Shown in pieces: positions 7,880-15,638 of a stretch of 64,000 nucleotides of DNA (the stretch's first letter is position 1; the number at the start of each line of letters is the position of its first letter). The notes below the pieces were generated by a model. It did no database searches, was not told where the DNA came from, and worked only from the letters and a program-made list of their open reading frames with translations. The position numbers and the translations under genes were made by a program. Origin of the DNA: Peptococcaceae bacterium 1109 (GTDB lineage: Bacteria; Bacillota; Limnochordia; Darwinibacteriales; Darwinibacteriaceae); NCBI GenBank assembly GCA_001028815.1, contig LDJB01000002.1:496001-560000 (forward strand), written 5' to 3'.

Positions 7880-8773
7880 TCAACCGCTTAAGATGCCCAT
7901 GAGAAGATCTCCATCGCTAACAGTACATTCGTCAAACCCCAAGAGCTGGCAAACGGTAAGTAAGATGCCGGTTCCCGCAGCAATAATATCCTCCCTGCCC
8001 CGCTGCAAGCATGGCAGCTGAGTGAGCTCTGCTAAGCTTAGTTTCCCCAACTGACGGTAAATCCTCCGCAGCCGCGCTTCTGTTAATACTCTGCCGGTGA
8101 CCTTTACTGGATCGTACTCTGTGAGCTCAAGGTCCATTGCGGCTAAGGTGGTCGCGGTCCCGCCAACGGCAATCAAGGCGCTTGGCCCTGCAGACTTAGC
8201 CGCATCTGCGAGAGGCTGAAGTAGTTCCCGGGCCTCCGCTTCTAAGGACTGCAGTTCACTGCTGGGAATGGGGTAAGAGGTAATATGCCTCTCTGTCATC
8301 CGCACCGCGCCAACGGGCACACTACCGCCCCCGAGGAGCGTGCCGCTCTTCGTTCCTACCAAGATTTCCGTGCTGCCGCCGCCAATATCGACGACTGCCA
8401 CAGGCCCATGGCCATCCCTGACTGCGGCCAGTACTGCTCCGCGGAACGAGTATTCTGCTTCTTCCTCGCCGCTTAGGACGCACACATCCCAGCCCACAGC
8501 CTCCCGCACCATTTCCACAAACTGGCCCTGATTTGCCCCGTCTCTAACTGCGCTTGTGGCTACCACAATAGGCACGACGTTGTAGGCTGCTGTTTGCTCC
8601 TTAAAGCGGAGCAGGGCTTGAATGGCCGCAGCCATCCCCTCCTGGCTCAGGATGCCGGTTTTGTCTACTCCTCGGCCTAACCGCGTAATGACTAAGTCCC
8701 GGGCAATAGCCTTGGGGCCCTCAGTTATGAGCAGGCGGGCAGAGTTGGTACCCAAGTCTACAACTGCCCGCAT
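7880..8773 (-). CDS. Ppx/GppA exopolyphosphatase family protein
   Basis: A 297-residue protein of the ASKHA fold: phosphate-1 motif AVVDLGTNSARLLI at the start, VATSAVRDG, the adenosine/phosphate-2 motif VAVVDIGGGSTEI, GAVRMTE, and AVGGTATTLAAM. The family hydrolyses polyphosphate or the pentaphosphate alarmone; this short form lacks the C-terminal HD domain of E. coli Ppx/GppA, as is common in Bacillota. The ATG at 8773 has GAGGA eight bases upstream and lies directly after the stop of the DUF501 gene, so translation is probably coupled. A 25-codon upstream in-frame extension overlaps the neighbour and is rejected. Confidence 0.9.
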   Translation of the reverse strand: MRAVVDLGTNSARLLITEGPKAIARDLVITRLGRGVDKTGILSQEGMAAAIQALLRFKEQTAAYNVVPIVVATSAVRDGANQGQFVEMVREAVGWDVCVLSGEEEAEYSFRGAVLAAVRDGHGPVAVVDIGGGSTEILVGTKSGTLLGGGSVPVGAVRMTERHITSYPIPSSELQSLEAEARELLQPLADAAKSAGPSALIAVGGTATTLAAMDLELTEYDPVKVTGRVLTEARLRRIYRQLGKLSLAELTQLPCLQRGREDIIAAGTGILLTVCQLLGFDECTVSDGDLLMGILSG

Positions 8774-8774
8774 G

Positions 8775-9332
8775 TTACAGTTCCTCTTCGCAGCTGCCGC
8801 TCTCGCAATGAAGGGAGCAGTCCAGGAGCCGGGAAACTTCTTCACCAATTACGTTGCTGCCGTGTGCAAGGTAATCCGCGAGGTGCATGTGGAGGCACTT
8901 TACCCCTTCACGGCTGCGGCTGCCTCCTACTCCCGAATACGCCACTACTTTGAAGCGCTCAGGGTAGTCTTCTTCCAAGCGGGCTTGGACCTCTTTGGGA
9001 ATCAAGTTCAGCCGCATCTCCGCATAGGCCTCGTGATTCCGTTCAACCTGTTCCGCAAACCGAGCATCTTGCTGCAAGCGCTCCTCAAAGCGCGCGATCC
9101 AGCCGTCGCTCTCTAAACGAGCAGCGGCTTTGCGCAGATACGGGCACGTGAGCCAAAACAGCGTGGGAAACACGTTGATATCTGCTATGTCAATGGTCAC
9201 GGGACGGTTCACAATCACCTGGGGATATCCGTACTTGCAGCGCCGGCATACCCCCAAAACGCCCCGGGCTTCCCGCCCGAGCTGAACCGCGATTATTGCC
9301 CGATCCTGGTCCGATACCTGTTCAAATTTCAC
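8775..9332 (-). CDS. DUF501 domain protein
   Basis: A 185-residue protein recognisable as DUF501 by the pattern VSDQDRAIIAVQLGREARGV, CRRCKYGYPQVI (a CxxC pair), TLFWLTCPYLRKAAARLE and the closing VKCLHMHLADYLAHG motif. These conserved Cys and His residues suggest metal binding (inference). Function unknown, but its pairing with Ppx/GppA is widespread. The start is taken as GTG at 9332, behind GGAG seven bases upstream; the seven-codon extension to another GTG has no ribosome site. Confidence 0.85.
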   Translation of the reverse strand: MKFEQVSDQDRAIIAVQLGREARGVLGVCRRCKYGYPQVIVNRPVTIDIADINVFPTLFWLTCPYLRKAAARLESDGWIARFEERLQQDARFAEQVERNHEAYAEMRLNLIPKEVQARLEEDYPERFKVVAYSGVGGSRSREGVKCLHMHLADYLAHGSNVIGEEVSRLLDCSLHCESGSCEEEL

Positions 9333-9343
9333 ATCATCACTCC

Positions 9344-9386
9344 AAAAAAACACACATCCCTCCGAGGGAAACCCCCTAAGGGATGT
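9344..9386 (-). terminator. Terminator after yabR
   Basis: Minus strand: ACATCCCT, a loop and AGGGATGT, followed by GTG and seven T. It separates yabR from the DUF501-ppx pair. Confidence 0.8.
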
Positions 9387-9422
9387 ATCTTCTAGGAAAT
9401 TCTTTAGGCAATTAGAAAAAAC

Positions 9423-9809
9423 TTACCGTGCGCCCCTGCCACCCCGCTTCGAGTCTTGGCTCTTTTTCAGTGCACTCTGCCGCTCTTCGCTGTCTTTTAG
9501 GAACCGCATCAGGCGTTCTTCGAAATCCAGGCTCGGCCGCCTACGCTGGTTATGGCGATCGCCGCGACGAGAAGCACTAGGATTTGCCTGCTTAATGGAC
9601 AGGCCAATCTTGCCGTCGGAAATGTTGATCACCTTAACCTTTACAATGTCGCTTTCCTTCAGATAGTCCTTGATGTCTTTCACATAGGCATCTGCGACTT
9701 CTGAAATGTGAACCAAACCTGTCTGACCGTTGGAGAGCTCAACGAATGCACCAAAATTGGTTATTCCTGTGACTTTCCCCTCGACAATACTGCCGACATC
9801 AATTGACAT
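9423..9809 (-). CDS. yabR: S1-domain RNA-binding protein, YabR type
   Basis: A 128-residue protein with one S1 OB-fold (residues 3-72: VGSIVEGKVTGITNFGAFVELSNGQTGLVHISEVA, then VKVKVINISDGKIGLSIKQ) and a basic, Arg-rich tail, as in YabR and general stress protein 13. It probably binds RNA or the ribosome. It follows divIC as in Bacillus. The ATG at 9809 was chosen because it begins the conserved MSIDVGS; GAGGAGG lies 13 bases upstream. A perfect sigma-A promoter lies at 9868-9896, so it has its own transcript. Confidence 0.92.
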   Translation of the reverse strand: MSIDVGSIVEGKVTGITNFGAFVELSNGQTGLVHISEVADAYVKDIKDYLKESDIVKVKVINISDGKIGLSIKQANPSASRRGDRHNQRRRPSLDFEERLMRFLKDSEERQSALKKSQDSKRGGRGAR

Positions 9810-9867
9810 ACGTGAAAAAATTCCTCCTCTTGGATTGTGGCCAATGCAGGGCACATGGCTAGTATAC

Positions 9868-9896
9868 ATTATATAATAGTTGCATTTTTGTGTCAA
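9868..9896 (-). promoter_or_regulatory. Consensus sigma-A promoter of yabR
   Basis: Minus strand TTGACA, a 17-bp spacer and TATAAT, both hexamers perfect. It lies about 60 nt before the yabR start. Confidence 0.9.
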
Positions 9897-9946
9897 TCTA
9901 TGGATAAAATTACAACCCTACGCTGGGCTTCAGCCTAGCGGCTGCC

Positions 9947-10243
9947 TTATTGAGCCGGCTGAGCGAGAATATATACAGTCTCCCCGGGCTTGACCAATCC
10001 CAGCTCCTCCCTTGCCGCCCGCTCCACGTATTCAGGAGACTGCCAGTTCACGATTTCCTCCTCCAGCTGTTTGTTCCGGAGTTCAACGGCGGCAATCTCC
10101 CTCTGCAGCGATTCAATCTCCACCCGCAGCCGATAATTCCGGTAGGCGGTCCGTGCGAAGTTGAACCCAACCCAAAGCACCAGGACGCATAGGATAAGCA
10201 GCCCCTGCTTGGAGCGAACGCGCCTGCGGCGTTTTGCAGTCAT
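9947..10243 (-). CDS. divIC: Septum formation initiator DivIC/FtsB family
   Basis: A bitopic membrane protein of about 98 residues: basic cytoplasmic end (TAKRRRRVRSK), one transmembrane helix (LLILCVLVLWVGFNFA) and an extracytoplasmic coiled coil (LRVEIESLQREIAAVELRNKQLEEEI). A conserved tail YVERAAREELGLVKPGETVYI follows. DivIC/FtsB forms the FtsB-FtsL-FtsQ-like complex that activates septal peptidoglycan synthesis. The start is ATG at 10243 (AGGAGG ten bases upstream) or 10249 (four bases). Position between yabQ and yabR matches Bacillus. Confidence 0.92.
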   Translation of the reverse strand: MTAKRRRRVRSKQGLLILCVLVLWVGFNFARTAYRNYRLRVEIESLQREIAAVELRNKQLEEEIVNWQSPEYVERAAREELGLVKPGETVYILAQPAQ

Positions 10244-10305
10244 TGCCATCCCCCCTCCTGGCGTTTGATTCTGCCCATGGAGAGGGATCTCCTCCCTGAT
10301 GCTGC

Positions 10306-10743
10306 CTATTTCCGCCAGCGCAGCCTGGTTTTGAGGCGGAGGCTCCGTACGCCCAAACCCAGTTCCTGTCCGAGCACAATGGGGAAAGAGATGATGGACC
10401 ACACTACTGTCCCTGCGAACGTGACCAATCTGCCCAGAAGGTCAATCAGCCAGAGGAGCAAGGCAACCACAGCCCTGCTCATGGTAAGGCGGTAGAAGGC
10501 AAAGCCTAAGATGAGGCCCAAAATCACATATCCCCGGAGTTGGCCCCAGTTGGCCAGCAAAAGATAGATCACCAGGATGGGGGTGAGGAGAGCCCAGAAC
10601 ATTAGATCGAGAATCGCGGTGCTCACCAGGCCTGGGCGGAGGATCCCCCGGATGACCCGGTACACATCCACCACTAGGCCTATGGTCAACCCCGCGAGGA
10701 GGATGATGCCGAAGGCATACAGCTGCGCACTCAAAGACTCCAT
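10306..10743 (-). CDS. yabQ: Spore cortex biosynthesis protein YabQ
   Basis: A 145-residue polytopic protein with about four hydrophobic segments (residues 5-28, 42-63, 70-85, 91-118) and a basic C-terminus (RSLRLKTRLRWRK). Size, topology and place between yabP and divIC match YabQ, a forespore membrane protein needed for cortex formation in Bacillus. The ATG is preceded by AGGGGGT. Probably one mother-cell-type transcript with yabP. Confidence 0.88.
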   Translation of the reverse strand: MESLSAQLYAFGIILLAGLTIGLVVDVYRVIRGILRPGLVSTAILDLMFWALLTPILVIYLLLANWGQLRGYVILGLILGFAFYRLTMSRAVVALLLWLIDLLGRLVTFAGTVVWSIISFPIVLGQELGLGVRSLRLKTRLRWRK

Positions 10744-10792
10744 CCCATCTACCCCCTGCCACCATTGTATGCGGGGCAGCGGGTAATTGTTC

Positions 10793-11077
10793 CTACCTAA
10801 AAAGGCGCTCCAAAAGGCCTTTGCCCCGCTTGCTGAGAGATTCGCCCGTGTACTCCAGTGACTTAATAAATCCGGTCACTAAGAGATTGGCCTTTTCCAG
10901 GTTGAGTTCCTTAATGTGAAGGTCTTCCCCTTGGATGATCAGGCCGCCCAGGTCTGTCTCAAGAGAGATTTCCCGGTCATCAAAACTCTCTACATTCAGA
11001 ACCCCATCTACACTAAGGCGCTCCCGCTCCGCCAGGATCAGCTGGTGACGCAAGGTGCTCAGCCGCTTTTCGTCCAT
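10793..11077 (-). CDS. yabP: Sporulation protein YabP
   Basis: A 94-residue soluble protein. The central core (LSVDGVLNVESFDDREISLETDLGGLIIQGEDLHI, then LNLEKANLLVTGFIKSLEY) is the YabP/YqfC fold, a small beta-rich domain found in sporulation proteins. The ATG at 11077 is preceded by GGAAAGGGG. It stands directly upstream of yabQ, as in most spore formers. Its molecular role is undefined. Confidence 0.9.
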   Translation of the reverse strand: MDEKRLSTLRHQLILAERERLSVDGVLNVESFDDREISLETDLGGLIIQGEDLHIKELNLEKANLLVTGFIKSLEYTGESLSKRGKGLLERLFR

Positions 11078-11141
11078 GAAAACGCCCCTTTCCCGCACTA
11101 GGTAGTTTGTACATCCTATGCAGAATAGGGGCAGATTAGAC

Positions 11142-12104
11142 TCAATCGTAGATTTTCTTAATCTCCACGCCTTCTGCAAAGAAGGCTTTCACGATCTCCT
11201 CTGGCGACTTGCCCTCTTTAGCCATCTTGAAAGCATCCCATTGGCTGAGGCCCACCCCGTGGCCGTAGCCCGTACCGGTGATGCGGAGCTGGCCGTTGGA
11301 GAACTGGAAGGTATCTACCAGCGTAGATTTCATCCGGGTGGAGTCTACTGCGAGGCGGAACTCTGGCCCTGAGACTGTTGCTGTCTTCTCTGAACCTTCA
11401 ATCTGGATTTTAGTGATGCGCTCCGTTGGCCCCCGCTCTAAGATAGTGACGTTGGAGATTTCGCCCACCTCGATACCGGCGTCAGCGAGCATTTTCTGCA
11501 GCTCCTGGGCATCATAGGAAGCTTCCCAGGCCCGCACATCTTCAGGGGCATATTCGTTATCCGGTAGCTTGACGCTCTTGGTAAAGGGAGGCTCTTCTTC
11601 TTGGTAGCCTAGGCCTTCTTTAGCTTGGGCAGTGATCCCTCCGGAGTACGCGTGGAACCAGGCCCTGACGTAGCGGTTGTCAAAGACCATGACTTGCCCT
11701 CGGGTCATCTCTACCGCTTTGCGGATCTCATCGGTGACTGCCTCAGCATTAAAGGCCTGGGTCTCTTCAATGTTTGTGGATACATCAGCACCATATTTGT
11801 CCTTTACGCCACCTGCGGCCATGAAGTCCATGGTAAAGCTCCGCACAAAAATAGCCTGAGCTGCGTATGCCTCAACAGGCCAGTCAGGAAACATCTCCCC
11901 TGCAACTACCCCCGCCACATACTCTTCCAGGGGCATCTCCTTGATTTCCCCGGTCTCGTGCATGTACACTCTGACCTGCGGCTCTTGGTCCAGCTCCCGG
12001 ACGATGTTATCTTCACTGCCTGACCAGCTGACGAGGAGGGCGACTGCTGCCACCAAGACTAAGACAAGGCCCAAGACAACTGCTTGATCCACCCTGAACT
12101 TCAT
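11142..12104 (-). CDS. spoIID: Stage II sporulation protein D-like lytic transglycosylase
   Basis: A 320-residue membrane-anchored protein: one N-terminal transmembrane helix (residues 8-27), then the SpoIID/LytB domain with PLEEYVAGVVAGEMFPDWPVEAYAAQAI (catalytic Glu in the GEM motif), SYDAQELQKML, and the terminal GTGYGHGVGLSQWDAFKMA with its conserved GHGVG. SpoIID cleaves glycan strands stripped of stem peptides and drives engulfment with SpoIIP and SpoIIM. Here it sits upstream of yabP rather than near spoIIQ, so it may instead be a SpoIID paralogue. RBS GGGAGGA is well placed. Confidence 0.9.
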   Translation of the reverse strand: MKFRVDQAVVLGLVLVLVAAVALLVSWSGSEDNIVRELDQEPQVRVYMHETGEIKEMPLEEYVAGVVAGEMFPDWPVEAYAAQAIFVRSFTMDFMAAGGVKDKYGADVSTNIEETQAFNAEAVTDEIRKAVEMTRGQVMVFDNRYVRAWFHAYSGGITAQAKEGLGYQEEEPPFTKSVKLPDNEYAPEDVRAWEASYDAQELQKMLADAGIEVGEISNVTILERGPTERITKIQIEGSEKTATVSGPEFRLAVDSTRMKSTLVDTFQFSNGQLRITGTGYGHGVGLSQWDAFKMAKEGKSPEEIVKAFFAEGVEIKKIYD

Positions 12105-12151
12105 CGTGTATTCCTCCCGAAGAAAGTGTATATGGAATTAGTTTTCACCAA

Positions 12152-12174
12152 AAACACGCGTAAATTCCGTGTTT
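12152..12174. promoter_or_regulatory. Inverted repeat in the spoIID-hup intergenic region
   Basis: AAACACG and CGTGTTT separated by nine bases, centred between the divergent spoIID and hup genes. It could be an operator or only chance; no regulator was recognised. Confidence 0.35.
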
Positions 12175-12262
12175 ATGGGGAAAATATTACCACCGCGGAA
12201 GGAATACAGGTACCCAGGGAGAATAGATGTCGTATATTTCCACTCTCAAAGGAGGTCTATCA

Positions 12263-12541
12263 GTGAACAAAACAGAGCTTATCGCCAGTGTTGCCGATAA
12301 GGCTAACATCACAAAAAAAGCTGCCAGTGATGCGGTGGAGGCTGTATTCGCCAGCATTACCGATGCATTGGCTAAGGGTGACAAAGTGACCATCGTTGGA
12401 TTCGGCACCTTCGAGGTAAGAGCCAGGGCAGAGCGCCAAGGTGTCAATCCTTCCACTAAAGAGCCTATTACAATTCCTGCAACCAGAGTACCTGCATTCA
12501 AGCCAGGCAAGTCCCTCAAGGAAGTTGTTGCCCCGAAATAA
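12263..12541 (+). CDS. hup: DNA-binding protein HU
   Basis: A 92-residue histone-like protein: N-terminal helices VNKTELIASVADKANITKKAASDAVEAV, signature VTIVGFGTFEVRARAERQGVNP, and the DNA-grasping arm with its conserved Pro (NPSTKEPITIPATRVPAFKPG). It compacts and bends DNA as a dimer. The GTG at 12263 has a perfect AAAGGAGG upstream and starts the canonical N-terminus; a 12-codon extension is rejected. It is followed by a strong terminator before mazG. Confidence 0.96.
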   Translation: MNKTELIASVADKANITKKAASDAVEAVFASITDALAKGDKVTIVGFGTFEVRARAERQGVNPSTKEPITIPATRVPAFKPGKSLKEVVAPK

Positions 12542-12554
12542 TCAGGTAATTTGG

Positions 12555-12577
12555 AGCCTGCACAATGCAGGCTTTTT
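12555..12577 (+). terminator. Terminator after hup
   Basis: AGCCTGCA, CAA loop, TGCAGGCT and a T-run. It lets hup be expressed far more than mazG. Confidence 0.88.
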
Positions 12578-12607
12578 CTATTTTGCACAGCAGTCAGAGG
12601 TGAGCAC

Positions 12608-13396
12608 ATGGGCCTAGAGCGTTTGCTGAAGATTATGGAAAAGCTCCGTTCTCCAGAAGGATGCCCGTGGGATCGGGAGCAAACCCACAAAACACTAAAG
12701 CGGTACTTGATCGAAGAAGCATACGAGGTATTGGAGGCGATTGACAGCGGCGACCCTGAGCTCCTCGGCGAAGAGCTGGGGGATGTCTTGCTTCAGGTGG
12801 TTTTCCACGCGCAGATTGCCAAAGAACTAGGGGCCTTTACCATGGATGACGTCATCGATTCCATCTGCGAGAAGCTAATCCGCCGCCACCCGCACGTCTT
12901 CGCAGATACGGAAGTGGAGTCGGTGGGAGAAGTGATGCGCAACTGGGACGCGATAAAGAAGATGGAGAAACACGGCAGGGAGCGCACCTCCATTCTAGAT
13001 GGCGTCCCGAAAGAGTTTCCCGCCTTGATGCGCGCGGAGAAGATCCAGAAGAAAGCCGCGAAGGTAGGCTTTGAGTGGGACGATATTCACGGAGCCTTTG
13101 GGAAAGTCGGGGAAGAGCTAGAGGAACTGCGCACTGCCCTAGATAGCGAGGATGGGGAAAAGATAAAAGACGAGTTCGGCGATGTCCTTTTCGCCTTAGT
13201 GAATGTGGCCCGCTATGCCAAAGTGGATCCAGAGCTTGCCCTGCAAGACGCCACAAGCAAATTCATCCAGCGCTTTCGCTTCATTGAGGAAAAGGCTCAG
13301 GCACAGGGCCGCTCTCTAGAGGAAATGAGCCTTGCAGAAATGGACGCCCTTTGGGATCAAGCCAAAGACTACCTCCGCAAGAATCCCCAAGCCTGA
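12608..13396 (+). CDS. mazG: Nucleoside triphosphate pyrophosphohydrolase MazG
   Basis: A 262-residue, two-repeat MazG like the E. coli enzyme. Repeat 1 has LRSPEGCPWDREQTHKTL, then EEAYEVLEAI and GEELGDVLLQ (EExxE and ExxD metal ligands). Repeat 2 has KVGEELEELRTAL and DEFGDVLFALVN. It hydrolyses NTPs to NMP and PPi, limiting mutagenic nucleotides and alarmone levels. The N-terminal methylase-like domain of B. subtilis YabN is absent. The ATG at 12608 follows AGAGGTGAG. The stop overlaps the 3' end of the convergent flippase gene by 28 bp. Confidence 0.95.
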   Translation: MGLERLLKIMEKLRSPEGCPWDREQTHKTLKRYLIEEAYEVLEAIDSGDPELLGEELGDVLLQVVFHAQIAKELGAFTMDDVIDSICEKLIRRHPHVFADTEVESVGEVMRNWDAIKKMEKHGRERTSILDGVPKEFPALMRAEKIQKKAAKVGFEWDDIHGAFGKVGEELEELRTALDSEDGEKIKDEFGDVLFALVNVARYAKVDPELALQDATSKFIQRFRFIEEKAQAQGRSLEEMSLAEMDALWDQAKDYLRKNPQA

Positions 13397-14967
13397 AGGG
13401 CATCTGCTAAACTGAGCCCAACTCCCCCTGGAATAAGGGCCACATCTTTCTTGGTGATGGTACCCCAAGCCATGAGGAGGAGGAAGTAGAGGAGAAAACC
13501 GCTAACCACGGCTGCTATGGTGCTAAGGGAATTTCCGATGAACCAACGTAGGGCATCGTGAATGTAGTACGCCCAAGCAGCCAAGACCAGCGTTGCCCCG
13601 AGAGGCTTTACAATGCTATCCCACAGGTTTACCACAAAACCTACCCGGGCAAACACGCCGTAGAGGTTGAGGGCGGCCACTACCGCCCAGCTCAGGGCAG
13701 TACCATACGAGGCGCCCACTGCCCCTAAGTCTGGGTTACCTAAGAAAAGGTAGTTGGCCGCGAACTTCACCACAACCCCCGCCAAGAGGTTGCGTACAGG
13801 GACAGCCATCAAACCCATACCCTGCAAGATGCCTGTGGTGGCTTGGATGAACCCCAGGGTGACCCCACCGGTGGCTAACACCGCCAAATGGGGTGCCGCT
13901 TCCCGGTACCCGAAAAGCATTACGCAGACGGGTTCAGCTAAAACTGCAAGCCCCACCGCGGCGGGGACCCCAAACAAAAAGGCAATCCGGATGGCCTCTT
14001 CTGAGCGGTAGGCGATAAGCCGCCTGCTGCCGAGGGCCCACGCCTCTGCAATGGCTGGAATGAGGCTGGTGGATAGAGCAACCGTAATAATGTTGGGAAA
14101 CTGAGCCACAGGCATGGCCATACCTAGGTAGCCCACACCGGCCCGGATTTCCTCGGCCGTAAAGCCCGCGCTCTGCATGCGCGCCGGGATCAGCACCGTA
14201 TCTGCCATCTGCATCACCGGCCACAACACTGTTGCCACCACCGCGGGGATGGCAAGCTCCCAAAGCCGCTTACAGGTGCTGAGCCAGCTTTCCCCCACAT
14301 CCTCAAGGTACCGCGGCAGCTCAGCTAAGAGCTCCCTGCTCTTTGCCGCATAGAAGCCCAAGAGCACCAACCAGCCCACAAATTCGCCAACCAGGGACCC
14401 TAAAGCGGTGCCCGCGACCGCATAGGCGATCCCGTAAGGCAGCAGCCATTGCGCGAAGAACACAGTGGCTCCCACCCGTACCACCTGATCCACAACTTGA
14501 GAAATGGCGCTGGGCACCATGTACTGCAGTCCTTGGAAGTATCCACGGACAGCAGCGCTTAGGGCCAGAAAAAAACACGCGGGCCCAAGGACAACAAGGG
14601 TAGGGTAAACCGCGCTGTCCCGAGCCGCGTGTTCTGTGAGGAACCCTGCCCCAGCCATGAGCACGGCCGCGACAAGGAAGCCCGTTGCGGCCATGGTGAG
14701 GAAACCCACCCGGAAAACCTGCCTGATTCCCCGGCGGGAACCGGCAGCGGCCTTTTCCGCTACCTGCTTAGCGATGGCCACAGGCATCCCAGATATGGCC
14801 ACAACAGCCGCGAAGTAATGAATGGGGCGGACCAGCTGGAAGAGTCCCATCCCCTCTTCTTGAATGATGCGGGGGAGAATGACCAAATAGGCAATTCCGA
14901 TTACCCTGCTTAAGGCACTTGCTAAAGCCAGAATCAGCGCACCGCGTAAAAAAGACTCCTTCGCCAT
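13369..14967 (-). CDS. spoVB: SpoVB-type polysaccharide/lipid II flippase (MOP superfamily)
   Basis: A 532-residue polytopic protein with about 14 hydrophobic helices. The MVF/PST family signature opens as FLRGALILALASALSRVIGIAYLVILPRII, with GMGLFQLV and later GYFQGLQYMVPSAISQVVDQVVRV. SpoVB (YabM) flips lipid-linked precursors across the membrane for spore cortex synthesis. Its place between mazG and spoVT matches Bacillus. ATG 14967 gives the more standard N-terminus; an ATG six codons upstream (14985) is possible. Confidence 0.9.
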   Translation of the reverse strand: MAKESFLRGALILALASALSRVIGIAYLVILPRIIQEEGMGLFQLVRPIHYFAAVVAISGMPVAIAKQVAEKAAAGSRRGIRQVFRVGFLTMAATGFLVAAVLMAGAGFLTEHAARDSAVYPTLVVLGPACFFLALSAAVRGYFQGLQYMVPSAISQVVDQVVRVGATVFFAQWLLPYGIAYAVAGTALGSLVGEFVGWLVLLGFYAAKSRELLAELPRYLEDVGESWLSTCKRLWELAIPAVVATVLWPVMQMADTVLIPARMQSAGFTAEEIRAGVGYLGMAMPVAQFPNIITVALSTSLIPAIAEAWALGSRRLIAYRSEEAIRIAFLFGVPAAVGLAVLAEPVCVMLFGYREAAPHLAVLATGGVTLGFIQATTGILQGMGLMAVPVRNLLAGVVVKFAANYLFLGNPDLGAVGASYGTALSWAVVAALNLYGVFARVGFVVNLWDSIVKPLGATLVLAAWAYYIHDALRWFIGNSLSTIAAVVSGFLLYFLLLMAWGTITKKDVALIPGGVGLSLADALQAWGFLRR

Positions 14968-15046
14968 GCTGCCCTTCGCCTCCATTTGCTAAACTCTACG
15001 CTGGAGGCTGTGCAGTTATGCCGAGGAGTCTGGCCAGTCCCGTGTG

Positions 15047-15580
15047 CTACTGCTCCATTTGCTTCCCCAGGAAACCTGCGGCAGTCTCGCAAAGTTTGAG
15101 CTCTAGCTCGCCGAGACTGCGATTGGGATCAGTGGTGCCCAGGATTACAGTGCCGATGGGATCGCCTTCGGCAATAATCGGCGCGATGACATGCACCGCA
15201 AAGTCCCACTGTTCCTCTTCAGTACCTGGTTCGTTCTTCAAAACCATGCTCTTCCGGGATTCCATAGATTTTTCCAATACAGGGACGACCGGCCGATCAA
15301 CCCACTGTTTTTTCGGTGCACCTGCCACCGCAACAACCGCATCCCGGTCAGTAATAATGGCAACATGGCCCGTAGTTTCGTAGAGAGAATCGGCATATTC
15401 TTGGGCAAAATCGCCCAGTTCACCTATGGGCGAGTATTTCTTCAGAATAACTTCGCCATCGCGATCCACAAAAATCTCTAAGGGGTCTCCCTCGCGGATG
15501 CGCAAGGTTCGTCGGATTTCTTTGGGGATTACTACGCGTCCTAGATCGTCTATGCGTCTGACTATACCTGTTGCTTTCAA
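15047..15580 (-). CDS. spoVT: Stage V sporulation protein T, AbrB-family regulator
   Basis: A 177-residue DNA-binding regulator. Residues 1-50 form the swapped-hairpin AbrB domain (KATGIVRRIDDLGRVVIPKE, then RRTLRIREGDPLEIFVDRDG). Residues 55-177 form a GAF-like sensor domain (HVAIITDRDAVVAVAG; TVILGTTDPN). SpoVT tunes sigma-G forespore genes. The start is TTG at 15580, since it replaces Met in the near-invariant N-terminus and AGAGGAGGGG lies upstream; longer starts add non-conserved residues. It follows mfd by 58 nt. Confidence 0.96.
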   Translation of the reverse strand: MKATGIVRRIDDLGRVVIPKEIRRTLRIREGDPLEIFVDRDGEVILKKYSPIGELGDFAQEYADSLYETTGHVAIITDRDAVVAVAGAPKKQWVDRPVVPVLEKSMESRKSMVLKNEPGTEEEQWDFAVHVIAPIIAEGDPIGTVILGTTDPNRSLGELELKLCETAAGFLGKQMEQ

Positions 15581-15638
15581 TGCCCGCACCCCTCCTCTGA
15601 AGTGAACTCGGAAATAGTATGAACCCACGTTAGTAGTT

